Positions 43,371 through 53,950 of a DNA stretch of 64,000 nucleotides are shown in pieces (the first letter of the stretch is position 1; each line of letters begins with the position of its first letter). Under the pieces are notes generated by a model, which saw only the letters and a list, made by a program, of their open reading frames with translations, made no database searches and was not told the origin of the DNA. Location: NCBI RefSeq assembly GCF_963082655.1, contig NC_081552.1, positions 4,177,648-4,241,647 on the forward strand, read 5' to 3'. The position numbers were made by a program, and so were the translations under genes. Source of the DNA: Stomoxys calcitrans (taxonomy: Eukaryota > Arthropoda > Insecta > Diptera > Muscidae).

Positions 43371-46211
43371 TTAGTTACTAAGAAGAATAAAAAGTCTTTT
43401 CTTAAAGTCTGACGCGTTGCTGATGTTTTGGATTTCGTGGGGAATGGTATTCCAAAGACGTATGGTACTCGTATAAAATTGCCATTTAGATACTAGACTC
43501 CTTCTTCGAAAAGGTACAAGTTTTCTACCCCTTCTAGATCGGGCGAATACTAATTTGTCGTAGAGGAAATTGGGTGTTTGTGTCACAATGATCTTATGCA
43601 GGAATTGTAGAGATCTGATTCTGAGTAAATTGTCAAAACTACAGCCATAAAGGGAATTCGCCATGGTGGAAATATGTTGATTTCTTCTTACACCATAGAC
43701 ATACCGAATAATGCTGTTAAAAACTACATTCAATTTCCGTTGGCTTAGTGAATCGCAGTTCGCAAACAGTTCACAGCCATAGATCAAACCAGGAATTAGA
43801 AACATCTTCGCTAATAGAGTCCGAACCTCAATAGGTGTATAAGAGTGTGTGATCCACAGTGTACGCAGCTTTGCATATGTCTGCCCTGCTATAGCATTCA
43901 CATGATTAGACCAAGTCAATGAGCTATTAAAAATTACACCTAAATTCTTCGCACTAGACACAATATCAATCTTCTGACGATTTATAGTGACATCCAAGTC
44001 TCGTAGAGTAAATCTTTTACTCTTGTGAAAAACAATAATTTTCGATTTATGAGGATTCAGAAATAAACCATTTGCTGTGGCCCAGTTATAAACACGTGAA
44101 AGGTCCTGGTTGAGTTTTGTAACGCATTCACCAATATCATCAACAGAACCGCTAAGAAACAACTGAACGTCATCAGCATACATGATGATCTGACTGTGGA
44201 CTAGCTGGCTTGGAAGATCGTTTGCGTAAAGTGAAAAAAGAAGCGGACCTATTATAGAGCCTTGGGGAACCCCCTTGGGCACTATTATTGACTCTGATAT
44301 GGCATCTCCTACGTACACTGACTGCTGCCGATTACTGAGATACGATTGAAAAAGCTTTATAGAAGTATCACTGAACTTGAAGAATCTTCTGAGCTTCATA
44401 TATAGATTACGATGATCAACCGAGTCGAAAGCCTTTGAATGGTCAAGAAGGACGAGAAAACTAACATTACCATCATCAATTTTACTCCTTATCGATTCCG
44501 AAACTTCAACTAATGCACTAACGCAACTATAATGAGCTCGAAACCCGGTTTGTCTATCAGATAACAGCGATTCCCTTTGGAGATATTCAGACATTTGTCT
44601 ATGTAAAATCTTTTCGAAAACTTTCGAGAGGTAGCATAATATCGAAATCGGACGAAAATCGCCATTGGATTTAGGGATAGGAATTATCTTTGATCGTTTC
44701 CAGATACTCGGATATCTACTGGAGATTAGAATTGAGTTAAAGAGATGAGTAAAATAAGGTAGTAGGTAAGGAATCAGTATTTTAATAAATCTTGGGTCAA
44801 TACCATCAAGACCAATGGCATTAGACTTCACTGACATAAGACTATGTATAACTTCATCGTGCGATACACATCTAAACTCAAAACTGCAGTCAACATGTGT
44901 GTTGTCCACTACCCTATTAGTGACTTGATAGAAAGTGGTGTCTATATCCAAGGTCGGAATATTAACAAAAGATCTATTCAATTCGTTGATATCTCCATGG
45001 TAGGTAGAAATCGCCTTGGATTTACCAACTCCGATATCATTTATAACCTTCCACTTGCTTCTCGTGTCTAACGCCGAATAATATTTGGATGAAAAATATC
45101 GTAACTTTGCATCATTAATAACTTTATTAACCTTATTCCTGGCCGTGCGAAATTCTTCCTGAAGTTCAGGAGTCTTAAAACGTTTCCACCTAGAGTAGGC
45201 TAGGTCCCTATTTCTAATGAAATTTCTAATAGTGGAATTAAACCAAGGCTTAGTGTTTGATCTTTTCATTTTCGTTTTAATAGGGACTGTTGTATCATAG
45301 ATACGAAGAATGTTTTCTTGAAGAAAGCTCAATTTATCATCAACAGATATAAGTCCATATATTTCATGCCAATCGACTTCCTGAATCCTCTCATCTAAAG
45401 CAGAATAGTTCAAGTTCCTGAAATCGCGGTACGAAAACTTCTCCACTTTCTCCGACAAGGTGAAATTGTAAGCTAGATAAATCAGATCGTGTTTCGAGAA
45501 ACAAGGAGCAGATATTTGTTCATTAAGTAAAATATTGGAGGCATTATTTACAAAGAATAAATCTAAAAGGGTATTAACAGTTGAAGAGAAATGAGTAGGG
45601 TTTGTAGTATTAGTAGGGTAGAGACCCAGTGTCAACATATTGTCCGTTAAAAGCGAGTCTACAAGAATATTGGAATTAAAGTCTCCAGTTATGACAACGT
45701 CACTATATCCCAATGTCACGGACTCTAAGACGTTATGTATTTGATCCAAATCTATCGTATTGTTTGGCCGGTAAAAACAACCAATCAAAATTTTCCTCGA
45801 GTTACTTGAAAGTTCAACGAAAATATACTCCGTCTGATCCTCAGGATTAGATCTCAACCGCAGTTTAGCTTTCAGAGCGTTCCTTGCATAGATGGCAACA
45901 CCACCTCCACGACGTTCTCGATCCGATCTGAAAACCGTGTATCCTTTCAAGTTTATCAAGCTATCGGGTATAGCACTGTGTAGCCAAGTCTCCGAAAGAC
46001 ATATAATATCAATTTCCCCATTCTCAAATATATATTTAAACTCATCCACTTTGTTTACTATACTTTGGGAATTTATGTGACAAAATTTCAAACCATCTCT
46101 TTGTTTTGCTAGTATGCGCAGTAAATTTCGAGTTACGTCTTTGGAATATCTATCAAAATTAATCATGTGTGTCACAGAGAGGCAAACAAAAGTAAAGAGT
46201 AACATCAGCAT
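43371..46211 (-). CDS. LINE ORF2: endonuclease and reverse transcriptase
   Basis: A 946-residue polyprotein that nicks target DNA and copies the element's RNA in place. The apurinic-type endonuclease occupies roughly residues 40-255: GLKFCHINSQSIVNKVDEF, ICLSETWL, RRGGGVAIYAR, TGDFNS and a terminal KHD in place of the usual SDH. The reverse transcriptase covers about 455-720: GDFRPISILCYLSKVFEKI, LLDHSKAFDSVDH (catalytic Asp near 590), VPKGVPQGSIIGPLLFSLYA and IMYADDVQLF (YADD near residue 677). No RNase H follows, and the C-terminal 220 residues are a typical LINE tail. All key motifs are present in an unbroken frame, so the enzyme could be active. The true start may be the first Met or the Met at residue 16 (MINFDRYSK). 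Confidence 0.93.
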   Translation of the reverse strand: MLMLLFTFVCLSVTHMINFDRYSKDVTRNLLRILAKQRDGLKFCHINSQSIVNKVDEFKYIFENGEIDIICLSETWLHSAIPDSLINLKGYTVFRSDRERRGGGVAIYARNALKAKLRLRSNPEDQTEYIFVELSSNSRKILIGCFYRPNNTIDLDQIHNVLESVTLGYSDVVITGDFNSNILVDSLLTDNMLTLGLYPTNTTNPTHFSSTVNTLLDLFFVNNASNILLNEQISAPCFSKHDLIYLAYNFTLSEKVEKFSYRDFRNLNYSALDERIQEVDWHEIYGLISVDDKLSFLQENILRIYDTTVPIKTKMKRSNTKPWFNSTIRNFIRNRDLAYSRWKRFKTPELQEEFRTARNKVNKVINDAKLRYFSSKYYSALDTRSKWKVINDIGVGKSKAISTYHGDINELNRSFVNIPTLDIDTTFYQVTNRVVDNTHVDCSFEFRCVSHDEVIHSLMSVKSNAIGLDGIDPRFIKILIPYLLPYFTHLFNSILISSRYPSIWKRSKIIPIPKSNGDFRPISILCYLSKVFEKILHRQMSEYLQRESLLSDRQTGFRAHYSCVSALVEVSESIRSKIDDGNVSFLVLLDHSKAFDSVDHRNLYMKLRRFFKFSDTSIKLFQSYLSNRQQSVYVGDAISESIIVPKGVPQGSIIGPLLFSLYANDLPSQLVHSQIIMYADDVQLFLSGSVDDIGECVTKLNQDLSRVYNWATANGLFLNPHKSKIIVFHKSKRFTLRDLDVTINRQKIDIVSSAKNLGVIFNSSLTWSNHVNAIAGQTYAKLRTLWITHSYTPIEVRTLLAKMFLIPGLIYGCELFANCDSLSQRKLNVVFNSIIRYVYGVRRNQHISTMANSLYGCSFDNLLRIRSLQFLHKIIVTQTPNFLYDKLVFARSRRGRKLVPFRRRSLVSKWQFYTSTIRLWNTIPHEIQNISNASDFKKRLFILLSN

Positions 46212-46372
46212 CGCGTTAGAAAGAGAATGTCCCTGTTTGTATTAGCCAAAAAATATAAATATGATAAATAAAATTATAAGAAAAACAAATTAAAAAACTC
46301 TTTGGAATATTAAGTTGTAAATTCGATAATACATACAAAATCAGGAAGATTATAAACAAGCGTACTATAAGT

Positions 46373-47389
46373 CTAGCTATGAATTTCTGCATGAGGTATT
46401 TCTTCCAAAGCACGTAAGTTATCAATAATTTTCGGATGAAAAATGCATATCGGCTCGTTGCTATCAAAGCGTTTAATATAAGCAAGTCCTCGAAATGTGT
46501 ATGCAGACTTGACAAGGCCTTTCTTTTTCAGATGAATCGCATCTTGCAGGAACTTGTAATTCATATTGGACAGATTTTCATTTATATAATATTGTGATGT
46601 AGATCTGAAACCAATAGAATTCAGTAGTAACATATTATTGTGTATCTTTTTATAGCCAGAAACAGATTTTAGGAAAAAGTTTTTGTCGTATGGTGACATG
46701 AACTTTATTAATATTACGCCATCCGGTGAATTGAGGTTTTTTGTATTATTTCTATTTTGAAGGCGATGGATTGTTTTTATGCGAGGTACAGCTATATTTA
46801 TAGATTCGCATATGTTGGCAAATACGTCGAATAAGTTTTCTTCAGTTTGAAAAGGAATTCCGTTTACTCTTATTTCACATGCAACAGTTGCATTCTCTTG
46901 CCTTAAGAGTTGAATTCTTAAATCATCTATTTCGGCTTTAGTGTGCTGAATCTCCCCGGCGACTTTTTCTATGTTAGATACGCGAGTGTTGACATCATCC
47001 AAATTGGTTCTCAACTCCGACAACTTCTGTTCGAATTCGTTTATGATTCGGGTTTCTGTCTCCTTCAGCATGGTTTTAAATTGACATACCAATTTGTCGC
47101 TTAACTTAGTAAAGCGCTCATCGAGCATCTGTACCATTCTGAAAGGAGAATCGGATAAGCGAGGAGTTTTTGATAGGTTTCCGATGGAGGAGCGATTAAT
47201 AAAGCTCTCTCTATCACGTTTCGGTGCCCTTGAATCTTTTACTACTACATCGTTATCAACCATGATATTTGCCTGTGTAACATCAAAATCGTTTGATTCC
47301 ATCATTATAAAGAAATAAAAAAAGCAGGCAGTAAAATGGTACGAGCTAGGGTTGGGCAAACAGCTGTTCACAGGGTGATTCGTTTTCAA
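46373..47389 (-). CDS. LINE ORF1: coiled-coil RNA-binding protein
   Basis: Up to 338 residues. The first 28 are hydrophobic and probably untranslated; MMESNDFDVTQ at 47305 is the likelier start. Residues about 80-160 (from the first Met) form a predicted coiled coil rich in Glu/Lys/Leu (FEQKLSELRTNLDDVNTRVS). Residues 170-255 have the pattern of an RRM-like fold (EIRVNGIPFQTEENLFDVFA ... VILIKFMSPYDKNFFLKSV), and the end (YINENLSNMNYKFLQDAIHL) resembles the C-terminal part of LINE ORF1s related to baculovirus FP-like proteins. It should coat element RNA and form the retrotransposition particle with ORF2. Function is by family analogy. Confidence 0.8.
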   Translation of the reverse strand: MKTNHPVNSCLPNPSSYHFTACFFYFFIMMESNDFDVTQANIMVDNDVVVKDSRAPKRDRESFINRSSIGNLSKTPRLSDSPFRMVQMLDERFTKLSDKLVCQFKTMLKETETRIINEFEQKLSELRTNLDDVNTRVSNIEKVAGEIQHTKAEIDDLRIQLLRQENATVACEIRVNGIPFQTEENLFDVFANICESINIAVPRIKTIHRLQNRNNTKNLNSPDGVILIKFMSPYDKNFFLKSVSGYKKIHNNMLLLNSIGFRSTSQYYINENLSNMNYKFLQDAIHLKKKGLVKSAYTFRGLAYIKRFDSNEPICIFHPKIIDNLRALEEIPHAEIHS

Positions 47390-47399
47390 ACAAAGTTTT

Positions 47400-48060
47400 G
47401 AATGTAGGGTTTGAAAAAAATTATTGCGTGCTTTTAGGCGTTAACTTAATTAATGTCATTTGTATTATATATGTATCTGCTCTTTTTCTATTGACACTTG
47501 TCATTCACTCTCACTGAAAAATGTTCTATTGTTTTGTTTTGATTTGTAATTGTTGTTGTAGTTTCACTTGGATTCTTTTATTTGATAATTTTTCTGTACA
47601 AATAAATAGAAATTGTACAGAAACAAACGTTTGCACAGAGTTTCTATGAGTGTTTATAGACACAGGGTGTACTATTTTATATATTTGGGCTATTTATTTC
47701 TTGTCACAGTGGTTTTGAACGTAATTTTGAGTGATTTTTATAAGAGCTATGAATAACACGTCTGCTCGATTTCGCCGACGAATAACAATGATAGGTGCAG
47801 ATTCGCAAATCATGGTTCTTGTAACACTTACAGGGGTTTTCCACGTAATAAGGGTCTGGTCTCTCTTTTGTGCGTTTCTTCAGAGTAAAGTTTTTTTTCT
47901 GAGCGCGGGATACTTGTGGGACCATAACGAGATGGTCCCATTGCACTATGGGCCCAATAAAGGATTTTAGAGGCAGGACATCCAAGGAAGCAGCTAGGAC
48001 TCTAAATTTTGGAACTAGCGACTGTGAGGGCAACAAAACGATGTTTTCGAAAATATGGAG
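47400..48060. other. Flank of the LINE, no gene seen
   Basis: AT-rich sequence with two short overlapping frames (47704-48036 minus, 47731-47970 plus) that show no recognisable domain. It may include the LINE 5' UTR up to about 47550; the boundary is uncertain. Confidence 0.35.
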
Positions 48061-48780
48061 TCTATATGGTCTATGCCACGCCTACTTTAAACGGTGGGCG
48101 TTGAATTGACCCCCTCAAGCTGATTTCTTGAGTTCCTAACGGGCGCAATTCTTATCCGATTTTTCACATTCGTGCAACACACCCAATTAATTTAAGCCCC
48201 ATATTGCCATGATCGGTAAATATGAGCCGTTTGGAGGGTGTTTTGGGGCTGGAGCGGCCACCTACTTTGTCCTGAAAATAGATATCAATGATTTGAGCTC
48301 CAATTTGCCATAGTCGGATATGAAGTTCAGTTTAGGGTGTGACGCTCTAAAGCCCCCCTAAACTGAACTTCATATCACCCCAGACACTTGGCTCCAAAAT
48401 TGGATATCAAATTTGTTTTCTACTATCAATGAGTCCCATATTGTCATAATGGGTCAAGTAACCTATTTGACGTATTTTTTGGAAGAAAAGCGAAACTTGC
48501 ACCCAAATTTTAATGTCGTATTGTTATTAACTTCCAAATACCTTTCATTTGAGTCTCATATAGCCATGGTCGGCTAATATGCCCATTTGGTGGTATTTGG
48601 GGGTGGGGCGACCTCCCATTACTTGGACCTAATTTTTTATGCCATATTTGTAATCTAATGCCGAATACTTTTCATTTGAGTCCCATATTGATAGGAACGC
48701 CGAATATATCTGTTTGGAGGAGTTCTGGGGTTGGGGCGGCCCGCTGGGTACTTGGACCGATAGTCCTAGAAGTCATTGTG
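48060..48780. repeat. Family B repeat
   Basis: Opens with the words 'gggcgcaattcttatccgat' and moves into B units: 'gagtcccatattgtcataatgggtcaagtaacc', 'tttcatttgagtctcatatagccatggtcggctaatatgcccatttgg'. A 16-base inverted pair of 'aactgaacttcatatc' lies near 48320-48375. Abuts a DINE-like copy. Confidence 0.65.
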
Positions 48781-49655
48781 TAACATTTCAGTTCATTCGG
48801 ATAACAAATGCGCCTTGTAGGGACTCAAGAAGCAAAATCGGCAGATAGGTTTATATGGGAGCTGTATCAAGCTACTAATCGATTCAGACCATATTAGACA
48901 CGTATGTTCAAGGTCATGAGAGTAGCCATTGTAGAAAATTTCTGCCAAATCGGATGATAATTGCGCCCTCTAGGGGCTCAAGAAGTCAAGATCCCAGATT
49001 GGTTTATATGGCAGCTATATCAGGTTATTACGCCATACTTACCACAGTTTTTGTAAGTCATAACAAAACACCTCATGCCATAGGTTATGGACCGATTTGA
49101 ACCATACTTGGCACAGTAGTTGGATATCATAACAAAACACCATGCAAAATTTCAGCCAAATCGGATGAGAATTGCACGCTCTATTGGCTCAAGAAGTCAA
49201 GATCCAAGATCGGTTTATATGACAGCTATAGCAGATTATAAACCGATTTGAATCATACTTAGCGCAATTGGTGGAAGTGATACTAAAACACCACGTGCAA
49301 CATTTCAGTCAAATCAGACGAGAATTGCGCCCTCTAGAGGCTCAAGAAGCCAAGATCCGAGATCGGTTTATATGACGGCTATATCAAAACATGAACCGAT
49401 TTGGCCCATTTACAATACCAACGATCTACACTAATATAAAGAATTTGTGCAATTTTTCAAGCGGCTAGCTTTATTTCTTCGAAAGTTAACGTGCTTTCGA
49501 CAGACAGACGGACGGACAGGGCTAGATCGACTTAAAATAACATGACGATCAAGAATATATATACTTTATGGGGTCTCAGACTCATATTTCGAGGTGTTAC
49601 AAACAGAATGATGAAATAAATATACCCCCATCCTATGGTGGAGGGTATAAAAATT
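48780..49655 (-). mobile_element. DINE-1/Helentron-like element, 5' part
   Basis: Family A units with a 150-160-base period. The right end has the complete 5' module in reverse: 'gacagacagacggacggacagggctagatcgac', 'atcaagaatatatatactttatggggtctcaga', 'tgttacaaacagaatgatga' and CCTATGGTGGAGGGTATAAAAA at about 49632-49653. The left 3' hairpin end is missing. Confidence 0.72.
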
Positions 49656-50530
49656 ATGTAGCCTATGTCTCCTTCCAGACAAACTTACACAATCTGTGAA
49701 AATTTTAAGAAAATCTGTTCAGCCGTGTTTTAATTCTACGGAATAACAAAAACAACGAGTCCCATATAGTCATGATGGGTCATATATACTTCGAACTAAT
49801 TTTGTATGCCAGATTGGTAATCTACTCCCGAATACCTTTTATTTGAGGCTGATATTGATATGAACGATCGATTTGTCTGCTAGGAGGAGTTTTGTGGTTG
49901 GGTAGACTTCTTGGGTACTTGGACCCAATTTTTAATACCATATTCGCTGTCAACTCTCCAATACCTTTCATTTGATACCGATATTGTCCCGATCGATCCA
50001 CTTTTGATTTTGGGTGGTGTTTTTGGATAACGGGCCTTCCGAAATCAACAATTATAAAGCCTATTTCTCCTTTCTTTCCATATTCGCAATCTACTCCGGA
50101 ACACCTTTCATTTAAGTCCCATATTATCATGATCGTCCAAAAAACCGATTTTAGGGGGTTTTGGGGTTGGGGCGGCCTTCCAGTTACTTGGACCCAGGTT
50201 TTAATATGAAACTCATACTCTACTCCTGAATACCTTTCATTTGAGTGCCATATTATCCCGATCAGTTCACTTTTATTTTTGGTTAGTACTTTTAGGGTAA
50301 AGGGGAGGGTCCGTCCCCCTTCCGATATCAAAAATTTATATAGCCTTTATATCCTTCCAGACCAACCTACACTATCTGTGAAAATTTCAAGGTAATCGGT
50401 TCAGCCGTTTTTGAGTCTATACTGAACAAAAAACAAACCGACAAACAAAAAAACAAACACAAATTCAATTTTACATGTAAGACTAACTGAACCCGGCCCG
50501 CTTCGCCGCGCTTCCGTTTACATCACTGCA
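49656..50530. repeat. Family B repeat
   Basis: B units at intervals of 127-140 bases: 'gaatacctttcatttgagtgccatattatcccgatcgg' and 'ggggttttggggttggggcggccttccagttacttggaccca'. The right end is 'gaacaaaaaacaaaccgacaaacaaaaaaacaaacac', then 'aattcaattttacatgtaag', probably a true element end because 53830-53910 has the same ending. Confidence 0.7.
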
Positions 50531-50534
50531 CAAT

Positions 50535-51090
50535 TAAAACATTCTTTTCAATTACTCTTTGCGGCCATGTTTTTATAGAACTTTTAAACTATTGTGGAAG
50601 CTTGTCCCAGGGTAGGAGGGTTAAAAAAATAATACCGAAAACTGTCAAAGGTTAGTTCCTTTATTTTATTTATTCGAAGGACAGACAACTTGTCAAAACA
50701 GTAGTGAAAAGCATATGCTCAACTTTGAACACACTCTGGTGTACCTCTCGCGCTCTTTTTCTTTGTTCGGGTTTGCTTGGCTATTCAATAATTTCTATAT
50801 CCCAATAGATGGCGTTGAATTTGTTGTTGGTGATATTCGCTGTTGATTCCCATCACATTGCTATTATTTTGTCTATTTTTAAATTCAATCGAATTTCCAC
50901 TTTTGTCGGCCTATCTAATGTCACCGTTGGGCATGGGTAAGCATTTTCGGCTTACCCAACAATATCAGATAACATTTTCAGCACTGAATATTCATTCAAT
51001 AATAGTTGCGACAATAATCATTATCCACTTAAGACTTCAGTACAAAAACTTATGGCCTAGACCATCATAAACTAAATTCGTCATTCCGTT
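50535..51090. other. Non-coding DNA, nothing recognised
   Basis: One 75-codon frame (50843-51070) has no recognisable domain and unremarkable composition. No repeat family identified. Confidence 0.35.
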
Positions 51091-51842
51091 TGTAAAGCAT
51101 CGAAATCCTCATCTGAGACCCAACAAAGTACATATGTATATTTTTGATCGTCTTGACATTCTAAGTCGATTTAGCCATGTCGGTCCGTGCATCTGTCGAA
51201 AGCACGCTAACTTTCGAAGGACTAAAGCTAGGCGCATGAAATTTTGCACAAATACTTCCTATGAGATTCAGTTGGGTTTTTAAATGGGGGATATTGGTCT
51301 ATGTTCTGATATAGCTGCCATTTTGTATAAGATATTTTGTTTTGACTTCCAACATCTGTGCTATGTATGGTTCAAACCGGTTTAAAACTTGATATAGCTC
51401 CCATATAAACCGATCTCCTAGTTTGACTTTTTGAGCCTCTAGAGGGGGCAATTCATATGCGATTTGGCTAAACATTATTTTAACGACTTCTTGTATAACC
51501 TTTCACATACGTGCCAAATATGGTCTGAATGGGTCCATAATCTGATATAGCCCCATATGAACCGATCTCCCGATTTCAATTCTTAAACCACTATAGGGCT
51601 CAATTCTTATCCAATTTTGGCAGACATTTTGCAAAATGACGTCTACTATGGTCTTCAACAGCCAAACCAAGCATGGTCCGAGTTGGTTGATAACCTGATA
51701 TAGCTCCAATAGCTTGCAATTTTTATCCATTATCCTTTGTTTGCCTATAAAAAGATATCAGGCAAAAAAATGGCAAATGAGATCCATGGTAGAGGGTATG
51801 TAAGATTCGGCCCGGCCGAACTTTTCACGCTTTTACTTGTTG
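51090..51842 (+). mobile_element. DINE-1/Helentron-like element, both ends visible
   Basis: Left: 'gtcattccgtttgtaaagcatcgaaatcctcatctgagacccaacaaagtac' and 'gatcgtcttgacattctaagtcgat' form the 5' module (the very first bases missing). Internal units follow, then the 3' end 'gtagagggtatgtaag', the hairpin TTCGGCCCGGCCGAA and CTTTTCACGCTTTTACTTGT. Confidence 0.72.
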
Positions 51843-51933
51843 TCACTCGATTCGTTCGCCAAGTCATTGAAAACAGCTGTTTTCCCTTTATTAAATCAGC
51901 TGTTTTCAATGACTTGGCGAATAAATCGAGGGA
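51843..51933. repeat. Long hairpin: 37-bp inverted repeat, 17-bp spacer
   Basis: Left arm 51843-51879 and right arm 51897-51933 pair at 34 of 37 positions; the inner parts TTCGCCAAGTCATTGAAAAC plus AGCTG are perfectly matched. It starts exactly at the 3' end of a DINE-like element (TACTTGT). It could be a small fold-back element, a structured RNA precursor, or a palindromic end of a larger transposon. Confidence 0.88.
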
Positions 51934-51939
51934 CAAAAC

Positions 51940-53090
51940 AAAAAAAAAATATGTGCTTACCGGCACGCCACTTAGGCTCGACTATAACAAGGAGGCTTCT
52001 TATCTTAAAACAAATTTTCAATCAAACCCGCTCCACTCAGCTCTCGCTTTCAATACGTAGAAAAATGTCACCTCTGTAACGTAACTTATTCTCCAATAGC
52101 TCTGATTCTGTGCAAGTTCGTTGAGCCTTCCCCTCTAACATTTTAACACAAACTTGGATATTCGCACTTTACTAAATAAATTTGTATCTATGGCAAAGAT
52201 AGCAACTTAAACTACCTGAAACACCTATTGTTAAGACTCGTTTTAGGGTGGAAAATTTAAAAAATAATACAGCAAACAACCGCAACGAAATTCCTATACT
52301 TTATGTTTCTTTATTTTACGGACCGATAAATAACCATATCAAAGATAAATGCTGCATGATCAATTTTTACCACTCTGCCCTTTTTCTGTTCGTGGTGGCG
52401 TCACCATTCAGTTGATCCATTTACAAATAGAATAGATGGCGCTTATTTAAATGTCAGTGCTGCCATCGATAAGGGAAATGCTATGACTTTAATACCCAAA
52501 ATGTTAATAAAAGAACATAAAAGTTCTCCGTTCCATGTCGCCCAGATGCTTGCGCTACCACATATAAACGACTGAGAATTCGATATTTCTGCCATCTGTT
52601 AGAGCTTTTTTGAACATATTGTTATGAGCCTATAGATTTCCTTTATCCATGCTGCTACTCGCTTGGAGCGGCATAGCGGTGTTGAATAGTCATAATTTAG
52701 TCTTTTTTAAATCAAATTATATTGCCATATTAAACGATTCTCAGTGGTAAAGAAGTGCCGGTCTTTATATTAGGTGGGGTGGCGACAGTTCTTAGTAATT
52801 AAACCATGTACAATTTTTGAACATGAAAGTGTTGCCCAGCAGCACGTTGTTTGGACTGTTCAAGGAAAAGAACTCCTCTTAGTCGATAAGCAAGTTGGCG
52901 GCCACCTTGACGTTAAGGTTTGCAACTGCTCCTGTCATACGGAATGTCGTAACTTTGGGGGTATGGGGGCAGTGTCCTGTTAGGTCATTATAATTGATCA
53001 ACTGTTTTGAGGTGAGGTCGTCCGCTAGATATATGAGCAGAATAAAGATATCATATTCGCAGTCCACAACCTTATACTTTGAATTTAACC
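51940..53090. other. Non-coding DNA, nothing firmly recognised
   Basis: No repeat family match. Frames at 52774-52983 (plus) and 52879-53094 (minus) are the most protein-like but overlap each other, have no known domain and lack splice or start context. Confidence 0.35.
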
Positions 53091-53950
53091 CCATGTTCTC
53101 ATAATTGGTGTATACAGCCGTTTGGTGGGGGGCGCCTCACTCCATCTGACACTAGAGCACAAGTTCGAATGACTCACTCCACTTAAAAATATCTATCACT
53201 TGATCCCCCATTGTTTTAATGGGTCAAATAAACTATTGGAGGCGACTTTAGGAGGTAAAGCGACACCTAGATTCTAGGACACAAAGTTTAATGTCATATT
53301 CGTAATCTGCTACCAAATGTCTTTAATTTGCGGCTCATCTAGCTAGGATCGAATTATATTCCCATTTGACAGTGGGGCGACCCCCAATTACTTGGACCTC
53401 AGTTTTAATGGCATATTCGTAGTATAATCACGAATACCTTTCATTTGAGTCCCATATTGATATTTACGTCCAATATATTTGTTTTGGGGGGGGGGGGTGG
53501 TTTGGGGTTGGACGACCCCTCGTATACTTCATCCCAATTTTTAATACCATATTCGTATTCTACTCATTTTATACCCAAATTGTCCCTATCGGTCCACTTG
53601 TGATTTTAGGTGGTGTTTTTAGGGTAACGGGGGAGGGTCCGCCCCCCTTCCAATATCACCAACTAAAAAGCCTTTTCCTCCTTCCTGACCATTTTCTTAA
53701 TCGACTCCCGAATACCTTTCATTCGAGTCCCATATTGTCAATATCGTTCAATGAACCTGTTTAAGGCGGTTTTGGGGTCGGGGCGGCCCCCAGTTACTGG
53801 AACTGAAAATTTGACAGAACTAGGTGCAGCCGTTTTTGACTCTTTACGGAACAAACAAATGTACAAACCCACAAACAAATAAACAAACATAAATTCATTT
53901 TAATACAGATAACATCTATACAAGCCGAAGCCCGGATTTAACGTCTTTAG
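53090..53950. repeat. Family B repeat
   Basis: Units as at 49656, including 'cgaatacctttcatttgagtcccatattg' and a 12-base G run near 53488. The right end has the shared terminus 'ggaacaaacaaatgtacaaacccacaaacaaataaacaaacataaattcattttaata'. Confidence 0.7.

Larger units (their letters stand above)
43070..47400 (-). mobile_element. LINE with two open ORFs, possibly full length
   Basis: A non-LTR retrotransposon of about 4.3 kb on the minus strand: ORF1 (46373-47389), a 161-base gap, ORF2 (43371-46211), then an AT-rich 3' UTR and an A-rich TAAA tail ending near 43070-43110. Neither ORF has a stop or frameshift, unlike every other LINE in the window, so this is the youngest autonomous element here. 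Exact ends and target-site duplications were not found. The ORF1/ORF2 layout suggests a CR1/Daphne-like group, unresolved. Confidence 0.8.

Noticed and set aside
52774..53094. Overlapping plus and minus frames with protein-like composition
   Set aside because: Neither shows a known domain or splice signals and they exclude each other; possibly an old transposon scrap, but nothing could be supported.
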